A stretch of DNA of 19,483 bases from JBOGWA01 sp050693155 (GTDB lineage Bacteria; Actinomycetota; UBA4738; CALAEC01), in NCBI GenBank assembly GCA_050693155.1, contig JBOGWA010000077.1, positions 1 through 19,483 of the forward strand, written 5' to 3'. The notes under the pieces are model-generated. The model was not told the origin of the DNA, did not search any database, and saw only the letters and a program-made list of their open reading frames with translations. Position 1 is the stretch's first letter. Every line of letters begins with the position of its first letter. Position numbers and translations under genes: made by a program. Shown one piece after another: positions 14,232 through 19,483 of this stretch.

Positions 14232-14483
14232 CTACGGCTGGTCGATCGCGACGTATTTGCGACCGCGAGAGGAGTAGAAGCGGACGGCGCCGGGGATCGT
14301 CGCGAAGAGCGTGTCATCGCCCGCGCGCCTCACGCCGGGTCCAGGGTGCACCTTCGTCCCGCGCTGGCGGATGATGATCGCACCTGCCGGGACGGCCTCA
14401 CCACCAAACGCCTTCACTCCCAAACGCTTGGACGCGCTGTCCCGCCCGTTTCGAGACGACCCGCCGCCTTTCTTGTGTGCCAT
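14232..14483 (-). CDS. rpmA: 50S ribosomal protein L27
   Basis: An 83-residue L27 of normal length that starts with MAHKKGGGSSRNGRDSASKR. This N-terminal tail reaches the peptidyl transferase centre. It continues with LGVKAFGGEAVPAGAIIIRQ, RGTKVHPGPGV and FYSSRGRKYVAID. There is no N-terminal prepeptide of the kind seen in Firmicutes. It follows rplU with 57 bp between. That gap holds a small G5/C5 hairpin (14512-14516 with 14526-14530), and no clear ribosome site is visible. Confidence 0.97.
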   Translation of the reverse strand: MAHKKGGGSSRNGRDSASKRLGVKAFGGEAVPAGAIIIRQRGTKVHPGPGVRRAGDDTLFATIPGAVRFYSSRGRKYVAIDQP

Positions 14484-14540
14484 CGCGTTCGAAAGCGTAG
14501 CAAACGACGTAGGGGGCGGGCTGCTCCCCCAAAAGGGCCG

Positions 14541-15059
14541 CTAGGACTCCTCGGGTACGGCCTCCCCGGCATCGTCCCGATCTCCAGCAGCCTCGTCGGT
14601 GGGTTCGGGTGCGGCTTTCGCCTCAGCCTCGGCGGCCGGCTTCTTCGCCGTGGGCTTCTTGGCTGCGGGCTTTTTCGCGGCCGGTTTCTTTGCGGCCGGT
14701 TTCTTTGCGGCCGGTTTCTCCTCCTCGGTCTTGCGCTCGACCTTTCCGGGCGAGAGCGCAACCTCCTGAACTTCGAGCACGGTCTTCAGTTGGCGATGAC
14801 CCTGGGTGCGCTGATAGCCGCTCTTCGGCTGGTAGCGGAACACCTTGATCTTGTCGGCCTTCTTGTCTCCGACCAGCTTCGCGACGACCTTGGCCTTCGC
14901 AAGACTCTTTCCCACGTGCGCCTTCCCCTGGTCATCGACGACCAGGAGGGGCTCGAACTCGACCGAAGAGCCCGGGTCGACCTTCATGAATTCGACCTCG
15001 ATCACGTCGCCGGCCTTCACCCGCTGTTGTTTGCCACCCGTCTTGATCACCGCATACAT
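14541..15059 (-). CDS. rplU: 50S ribosomal protein L21 with long lysine/alanine-rich C-terminal tail
   Basis: Residues 1-102 are a complete L21 domain (MYAVIKTGGKQQRVKAGDVI, then GYQRTQGHRQLKTVLEVQEV). L21 binds 23S rRNA near the base of the large subunit. Residues 103-172 are an extra tail of about 70 residues. Six KPAAK-type repeats lie at 115-143 (strongly basic, like histone H1 or other bacterial AKP tails), followed by an acidic segment, 144-172, with many Glu and Asp. Typical L21 proteins are about 103 residues, so the tail adds two thirds again. The start follows a CAGGA ribosome site 4 nt upstream. The gene is 21 bp after the RNase E/G gene. Confidence 0.95.
   Translation of the reverse strand: MYAVIKTGGKQQRVKAGDVIEVEFMKVDPGSSVEFEPLLVVDDQGKAHVGKSLAKAKVVAKLVGDKKADKIKVFRYQPKSGYQRTQGHRQLKTVLEVQEVALSPGKVERKTEEEKPAAKKPAAKKPAAKKPAAKKPTAKKPAAEAEAKAAPEPTDEAAGDRDDAGEAVPEES
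14641..14715. repeat. Five tandem 15-bp repeats in the rplU tail
   Basis: Five 15-bp units encode KPAAK/KPTAK. The units at 14686-14700 and 14701-14715 are identical (TTCTTTGCGGCCGGT), and the others differ at a few sites. The repeat keeps the reading frame, so length changes by slippage would change only the tail length. Confidence 0.85.
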
Positions 15060-15080
15060 CGAATCCTGCTCCCTGGGCCT

Positions 15081-16751
15081 CTAGAGCTCGTGGGTGACCA
15101 AGATACCCCGGCCCTCACACGTCGGACACGTCTCCGAGAACGCATCGAGCAGTCCCTGCGAGACCCGCTTCCTCGTGACTTCGAGGAGCCCGAGCGGCGT
15201 GATCTCGAACACCTGCGAACGCGTCTTGTCTTTGGCCATTTCGTCCTTGAGGGTGCGGATGACCTGGCCGCGATTCTGTTCGAGGAGCATGTCGATGAAG
15301 TCGATGACGATGATTCCACCGATGTCGCGAAGCCGGAGCTGCCTCGCGATCTCCTTCGCCGCTTCCAAGTTCGTTTGAACGACGGTTTCTTCCAGGTTCT
15401 TCTTTCCGACGTGCTTGCCCGTATTCACGTCGATGACCGTCATCGCCTCGACGCGCTCGACGATGAGGTACCCCCCGGAGGGGAGCCAGACCTTTCGCTC
15501 CAGAGCCTTGTGGATCTGCTCGGACACGTGGAACTCCTCGAACAACGGAAGTCGGCCCTGGTGGAGCCTGATTCGTTCAACGAGGTCTGGCGCCACATCA
15601 CGGAGATAGGCGACGACTTCTTCGTAGATGTCCTTCGAGTCGGTCACGATCTCCTGGAACTCTCCGGGAGCGAACACGTCGCGGACGACGCGCAGCGTGA
15701 GGTCGGGCTCCTCGTAGATGACGTTCGGAGCCTTGCCCCGTTTCGCCTTCTTCTTGATCTGGTCCCAGGACTCCTCGAGTCGAGAGAGATCTGCGGCGAG
15801 ATCTTCCTTGGAGGCGCCTTCCGCAGCCGTTCGGACGATCACATCGGCTCCGGACGGCTTGATCTCTTTGATGATCCTGCGCAGCCGCTCGCGCTCGCGG
15901 TCCGGCAGACGGCGACTGATCCCGGACGGTCCCCCGTCCGGGACGTACACGAGGTACCGGCCCGGCAGGCTGACCTCACCGGTGAGCCGAGCGCCCTTTC
16001 CACCGATCGGATCCTTCGTGACCTGGACGAGGACCGACTGGCCCGGCTTGAGGGCCTTCTCGATTCGGCGCGACTCTTCATCGATCTCCTCGTCGTAGGA
16101 GACCTCGCCGGCATACAACACGGCGTTTCGCCCGCGACCCACATCAACGAACGCGGCTTCCATCCCGGGGAGCACGTTCTGCACCCTGCCGAGATAGATG
16201 TTTCCGACCATCGATCGCGCCCCCTGTCGGGTGACGTAGTTCTCGACGAGCTCGCGGCCCTCTCCCTCGAGCACCGCGATGTGCTCGCGGCCGTCGTGTT
16301 CCGTCACGATCATGATCTTGTCGGTCGTTCGCGGCGCGGCCGGGGCTCGCCTCGGTCGGCGCCCGGGTGTCCGTCGACGCCTTCGCGTCGTTCGGGTCGA
16401 TACGACCTCGCCGTTTCCCGAAGATTCCGCCTTGGGGGATTCCTTCTTCGGTCGACCTCCAGTGCGCCGGCGAGTTCTCGTTCGGGTGCCGCCTGCCGAC
16501 GTTTTGTTCTTGGCCGGACCGGGGGCCGTTTCGGACTTCGAGCGGCTAGCGGACTGCTTCGGAGCGGACTCCTCTGAGGTTCTCTTGGACCGCCTTGCTT
16601 CCGTGGCTTCCGTCGCCTCCGTGGCTTCCGTGGTTCCTGTGGCCGCGCCCGTTCGGCCGGTGGTGCGCCGGCGACCGGTTCGCCGCCGCCGGCGTACCGG
16701 CTTGGACTCCGAGGCCTTCGTGGCCGCGGGGCCTTGAGTTTCTTCGGTCAT
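15081..16751 (-). CDS. rne: Ribonuclease E/G family endoribonuclease with basic N-terminal tail
   Basis: A 556-residue enzyme that cuts single-stranded RNA in mRNA decay and in rRNA and tRNA processing. After a low-complexity tail (about 1-143) comes an S1 RNA-binding segment (VGNIYLGRVQNVLPGMEAAF, about 182-250), then the 5'-sensor and catalytic core. Catalytic aspartates are in VIDVNTGK and VIDFIDM, the Zn-link cysteines in the C-terminal CPTCEGRG. It ends there, without the long C-terminal scaffold of enterobacterial RNase E. Its unstructured region is N-terminal, rich in Arg runs and TEA repeats, a pattern known in actinobacteria. ATG 16751 has the purine-rich AAGGGAAG a few bases upstream; a TTG one codon earlier is less likely. 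Confidence 0.95.
   Translation of the reverse strand: MTEETQGPAATKASESKPVRRRRRTGRRRTTGRTGAATGTTEATEATEATEARRSKRTSEESAPKQSASRSKSETAPGPAKNKTSAGGTRTRTRRRTGGRPKKESPKAESSGNGEVVSTRTTRRRRRTPGRRPRRAPAAPRTTDKIMIVTEHDGREHIAVLEGEGRELVENYVTRQGARSMVGNIYLGRVQNVLPGMEAAFVDVGRGRNAVLYAGEVSYDEEIDEESRRIEKALKPGQSVLVQVTKDPIGGKGARLTGEVSLPGRYLVYVPDGGPSGISRRLPDRERERLRRIIKEIKPSGADVIVRTAAEGASKEDLAADLSRLEESWDQIKKKAKRGKAPNVIYEEPDLTLRVVRDVFAPGEFQEIVTDSKDIYEEVVAYLRDVAPDLVERIRLHQGRLPLFEEFHVSEQIHKALERKVWLPSGGYLIVERVEAMTVIDVNTGKHVGKKNLEETVVQTNLEAAKEIARQLRLRDIGGIIVIDFIDMLLEQNRGQVIRTLKDEMAKDKTRSQVFEITPLGLLEVTRKRVSQGLLDAFSETCPTCEGRGILVTHEL
16597..16641. repeat. Five tandem 9-bp repeats in the RNase E/G tail
   Basis: Five 9-bp units, consensus GCTTCCGTG on the plus strand, encode the TEATEATEATEA stretch on the minus strand. 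The last unit is diverged. The repeat keeps the frame. Confidence 0.75.
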
Positions 16752-16755
16752 CAAA

Positions 16756-16786
16756 CTTCCCTTCTCCCGCCGATCTTGCGGCGGGA
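16756..16786 (-). promoter_or_regulatory. rne leader hairpin abutting the ribosome binding site
   Basis: TCCCGCCG at 16765-16772 pairs perfectly with CGGCGGGA at 16779-16786 around a 6-base loop. The purine-rich ribosome site (16764-16756 on the minus strand, GAAGGGAAG) follows immediately, then ATG 16751. In E. coli, structured rne leader RNA is used for feedback control by RNase E. A similar role here is inference from position. Confidence 0.55.
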
Positions 16787-16871
16787 ACGCTTGTATGGGA
16801 CATGGGGCTCATGGCTCTATGCGGATCCGACAAATAAGACATTCAGGACCGATCGTGTGTGTGAATCCAGG

Positions 16872-16918
16872 CCGCTAGTCCAACCAGCGGTCCACATCTG
16901 ACCCCAGCATACCCTGGG
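16872..16918 (-). terminator. Two weak hairpins after rodA; possible terminator or leader structure
   Basis: CCCAG (16903-16907) pairs with CTGGG (16914-16918) directly after the rodA stop, and CCGCT (16872-16876) pairs with AGCGG (16886-16890). Stems are only 5 bp and no T-run follows on the minus strand. Read-through into rne is therefore quite possible. I found no convincing promoter in the rest of this 169-bp gap. Confidence 0.25.
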
Positions 16919-16920
16919 AG

Positions 16921-18057
16921 TCAGGTAAAGCGGCGCATGTGGATGTTCAGCAGCAGCCCGATCGCGAGGAAGTTCGTGATGAGCGAGCTTCCGCCGTAGG
17001 AAACCATGGGTAGCGGGATGCCCGTGATGGGCATGATCCCCATGGTCATCCCAACGTTGACGAAGATCTGAAAGGCGAGCATCGTCACGATCCCGGCGGT
17101 GAGCAGGGTCCCGTACGCGTCCTTCGATACGTTCGCGATCCGAAACCCTCGCCAGAGCAGGATCCCGTACAGGGAAAGCAGCACCGCCGCGCCGATGAAA
17201 CCAAACTCTTCACCCACGACCGTGAAGACGAAGTCGGTGTGTTGCTCTGGCACGAAATCGAGATTCGTCTGGGTTCCGTGCAGGTATCCCGTGCCGGTGA
17301 GTCCCCCGTTCCCGATCGCGATCTCAGCCTGGCGCCGGTTGTACCCGGCGCGGAGCGGATCGTTCGTCGGGTCGATGAAGCCGGTGAGACGCGCGATCTG
17401 ATACTCCTTCACGATTCCGACCTGAAACGCGAAGAACACGCCAATCACCGCGACCAACGCGAGGATCGCGATGTGCTTGGCCTTCGCTCCGGAGACGATG
17501 AGCATCGCGAGGAGGATCGCCGCAAGCGTCATCGCGGTGCCGACGTCGGGCTGAAAGAAAACCAGCACGATCGGTCCGATCGCGAGCCCTGCCGCGCGCC
17601 ACACGTTGTCGAGTCCGATGCCGCGCCGCAGCTCCGAAAGATACGTCGCCAGTGCGGCGATGAGTGCGAGCTTGCCGAATTCCGACGGCTGGAACTGGAA
17701 GCCGAAGATCGAGAGCCAGCGCTGCGCCCCCGCCACCCTGCTTCCGATCGGGGTCATGACCATCAACAGCAAGAAAAAGACGACCGCGTACGCCAGGTAG
17801 GCGTAGGTCTTCGTGAGTCGATAGTTGAAGGTCGCGGCCACGATCAGGGCGATGATCCCGACCATCACGAAGGCGCCCTGCTTCGTTGCGAAGAAGCCGG
17901 GATCCTCTCCAAGGGCCTCGAGACTCTGATGCGTGGCGGAGAACACAACGAGAAGACCGACGACGGAGAGCAGCATCCCCGTCAACAGCAGGATCGGGTC
18001 CAGATGGCGGAAGGGGGTGTGGTCCCTGGGAAGGTGCTGCCCGGAAACGGTGTCCAT
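16921..18057 (-). CDS. rodA: Rod-shape peptidoglycan glycosyltransferase RodA (SEDS family)
   Basis: A 378-residue polytopic membrane protein of the SEDS family that polymerises lipid II into glycan strands during cell elongation, working with PBP2. Family blocks are present: GAQRWLSIFGFQFQPSEFGK, FFQPDVGTAMT, the large outer loop with RRQAEIAIGNGGLTGTGYLH and FVPEQHTDFVFTVVGEEFG (holding the conserved Asp needed for catalysis in characterised RodA), and the C-terminal GIPLPMVSYGGSSL. ATG 18057 is supported by a good ribosome site (AGGAGAG, 3 nt before the ATG). It also lies 8 nt after the mrdA stop. The open frame extending further upstream lies inside mrdA and is not real. Confidence 0.95.
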   Translation of the reverse strand: MDTVSGQHLPRDHTPFRHLDPILLLTGMLLSVVGLLVVFSATHQSLEALGEDPGFFATKQGAFVMVGIIALIVAATFNYRLTKTYAYLAYAVVFFLLLMVMTPIGSRVAGAQRWLSIFGFQFQPSEFGKLALIAALATYLSELRRGIGLDNVWRAAGLAIGPIVLVFFQPDVGTAMTLAAILLAMLIVSGAKAKHIAILALVAVIGVFFAFQVGIVKEYQIARLTGFIDPTNDPLRAGYNRRQAEIAIGNGGLTGTGYLHGTQTNLDFVPEQHTDFVFTVVGEEFGFIGAAVLLSLYGILLWRGFRIANVSKDAYGTLLTAGIVTMLAFQIFVNVGMTMGIMPITGIPLPMVSYGGSSLITNFLAIGLLLNIHMRRFT

Positions 18058-18065
18058 CCGCTCTC

Positions 18066-19483
18066 CTAGTCCGCTTCCTCGCCGACGTGGAACTCGCTCG
18101 GCGTGAGCCCGAAGAGCCCCTCGAAGATCCTCCGCACGATTGGCGCGGCCACCTGCGAGCCGTGCCCGCCCTCCTCCACAACCGCGACGACGACGTACTG
18201 CGCGTCGTCTGCCGGACCGTAGGCCGCGAACCAGGACGTCGGCTGCTTGCCGAAGACCTCGGACGTCCCGGTCTTCCCCGCGATCGGAATCCGCGACAGC
18301 GGGAACTCCGAGAACGACGTGCGGGCCGTGCCGCTGACCGGCACCTGGCGGAGCGCGTCCCGGATGACCTGGAGCTGTTGCGCGGTGAACGGCACCCGGC
18401 CCGCGACGTGAGGTTCGACCTCGTCGATTACCTCTCCGTCCGGCTGCTCGACGCGAAGGCCGACCTGAGGACGGTAGAGGGTTCCGCCGTTCGCGAGTGC
18501 CGCATAGGCGGAGGCGACTTGGAGTGGGGTCACGAGGAGATCGCCCTGACCGATCGACATGTTGATGTTGTCTCCCGGCAGCCACAGTCCCTCGGGAAAG
18601 AGCAACGGTGCTCTCTCATGAACGTCCTCCTTCCATTCGATGTCCGGCACGCGTCCTTCGCTCTCGGAAGGAAGATCGACACCGGTGGGACGTCCGAATC
18701 CCCACTTACGCATGAGGCGCTGGAACAGCTCGTTCCGCGTGATGCGGTCACGGTTGAATCGCCAACCGAACTCGTAAAACACGGTGTCACACGACTCGAT
18801 CAGGGCGCTCTGGATCGAGATCTGTCCAGAGTCCGTCGGCTTCCAGTTATGAAAGACCGTGCCCGACGTGTCGCCGGGGGCCGTGTACTGCGCGGGGCAG
18901 TCGTAGTAGTCGAAGGGCGTCGCGTATCCCGCCTTCATCGCCGCGGCGGCAACGAACGGCTTGAAGACGGAGCCGGGCGGATACAGCCCCTGAATCGCCC
19001 GGTTGTTGAGCGGGTAGTTCACCACGGGGTCGTTCAGGCGTCTCCATTCTTGTTCGCTCAACCCCCCCAGAAAGATGCGCGGGTCGTAGTTGGGGTAGGA
19101 GGCAAGCGCGAGGAGCTTCCCGGTGTTCGGGTCGAGAACCACGACCGCACCGGCTCGAGCCAGCAAGTACTTTGCGCTCTCCCGGTCGTAGATGCGTCGG
19201 GCGTTCTCGACTCCTTCCACAAGCGCCCGCTCGGCGAGCTGCTGGATGCCCCGATCGATCGAAAGCACGAGGTTGCTCCCGGGAACCGGCGCCTGGCTTC
19301 CGAGTTCGTTCAGGATCTTGCCCTGGGAATTGACGAGCAGCTTCTCCCAGCCGTCGACCCCCCGGAGGGCTTCTTCGTAGTGCCGCTCGACGCCGCCTCG
19401 GCCGAGCCTGTCGCCCGCTCGATAGCCGGAGAACCGGGGATCCGTGAGCTCCTCCGGGCTGATCTGGCCGAGATAGCCGAGGG
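18066..19483 (-). CDS. mrdA: Penicillin-binding protein 2 (MrdA), N terminus outside the window
   Basis: The visible 472 codons cover part of the dimerisation domain and the whole transpeptidase domain. At the window edge LGYLGQISPEEL, GYRAGDRLGRGGVERHYEEA and LRGVDGWEKLLVNSQGK are typical PBP2 sequence. The first Met in the frame (codon ending at 19268) is internal, not a start. Catalytic motifs are complete: SVFK (SxxK) in LYPPGSVFKPFV, SCD (SxN/D) in IESCDTVFYEFG, and KTG in IAGKTGTSE. PBP2 crosslinks the glycan strands made by RodA at the lateral wall. It is transcribed into rodA with 8 nt between genes. An mreBCD cluster would be expected further upstream, outside the window. Confidence 0.96.
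   Translation of the reverse strand, partial: LGYLGQISPEELTDPRFSGYRAGDRLGRGGVERHYEEALRGVDGWEKLLVNSQGKILNELGSQAPVPGSNLVLSIDRGIQQLAERALVEGVENARRIYDRESAKYLLARAGAVVVLDPNTGKLLALASYPNYDPRIFLGGLSEQEWRRLNDPVVNYPLNNRAIQGLYPPGSVFKPFVAAAAMKAGYATPFDYYDCPAQYTAPGDTSGTVFHNWKPTDSGQISIQSALIESCDTVFYEFGWRFNRDRITRNELFQRLMRKWGFGRPTGVDLPSESEGRVPDIEWKEDVHERAPLLFPEGLWLPGDNINMSIGQGDLLVTPLQVASAYAALANGGTLYRPQVGLRVEQPDGEVIDEVEPHVAGRVPFTAQQLQVIRDALRQVPVSGTARTSFSEFPLSRIPIAGKTGTSEVFGKQPTSWFAAYGPADDAQYVVVAVVEEGGHGSQVAAPIVRRIFEGLFGLTPSEFHVGEEAD

Noticed and set aside
14195..14317. Longer Obg starting at 14317
   Set aside because: The extra 41 codons overlap the L27 gene, and MATFVDEA at 14194 is the conserved Obg N terminus.
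14641..14715. Short regular repeats that might suggest a CRISPR array
   Set aside because: Units are 15 bp with no spacers and lie in frame inside rplU, coding for KPAAK.
14163..16577. 804-codon open frame on the plus strand
   Set aside because: It lies antisense across rpmA, rplU and the RNase E/G gene, all certain. Its composition (Leu, Arg, Asp, His rich) is that of a GC-rich shadow frame with no recognisable domain.
18058..18585. Longer RodA starting inside mrdA
   Set aside because: The extension overlaps the certain PBP2 transpeptidase domain in another frame and lacks SEDS sequence; ATG 18057 has the ribosome site.

Overview
The window is GC-rich DNA in which codon third positions are mostly G or C and GTG starts are common. 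Its right two thirds follows a gene order typical of Actinomycetota: mrdA, rodA, rne/rng, rplU, rpmA, obg, proB, proA, nadD, a LytR_C-domain gene, rsfS. Together with an Ala tRNA gene lacking an encoded CCA, two tandem universal-stress domains and an actinobacterial-style TPR plus class III cyclase protein, this suggests a deep-branching actinobacterium (for example a Thermoleophilia- or Acidimicrobiia-like lineage). The class is an inference and is not settled by the sequence.

Right part (about 8.1-19.5 kb, all on the minus strand, so transcription runs right to left): the block starts with cell elongation genes (mrdA, cut by the window edge, and rodA). After a 160-bp leader with hairpins comes an RNase E/G gene, then ribosomal proteins L21 and L27, the ribosome-assembly GTPase Obg, proline synthesis (proB, proA), NAD synthesis (nadD), a membrane-anchored LytR_C protein and the ribosome silencing factor rsfS. 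From obg to rsfS the genes are packed with 1-4 nt stop/start overlaps, implying translational coupling. A previously unlisted 34-codon reading frame sits between proA and nadD and overlaps the proA stop as GTGA.

Middle part (about 5.9-8.05 kb): a TPR-repeat protein ending in a class III nucleotide cyclase domain, then a tRNA-Ala(GGC) gene with an unusual C at position 33. A secreted lysyl-oxidase-like copper protein has its start codon 2 nt after the tRNA 3' end.

Left part (1-5.9 kb): accessory and less tidy. It holds a partial HIT-family hydrolase, a Tat-exported PhoD alkaline phosphatase broken by a single-base frameshift, a fusion of two universal stress domains with a bc1-type Rieske [2Fe-2S] domain, two small membrane proteins (DUF2231 and DUF2269-like), and a decayed SnoaL-like gene carrying a frameshift plus an internal deletion. 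Two broken genes within 4 kb contrast with the intact core operon. I found no mobile element, CRISPR array or phage gene. The most unusual items are the USP-USP-Rieske fusion, the tRNA-to-mRNA junction, the proA/nadD small ORF and the hairpin abutting the rne ribosome-binding site.
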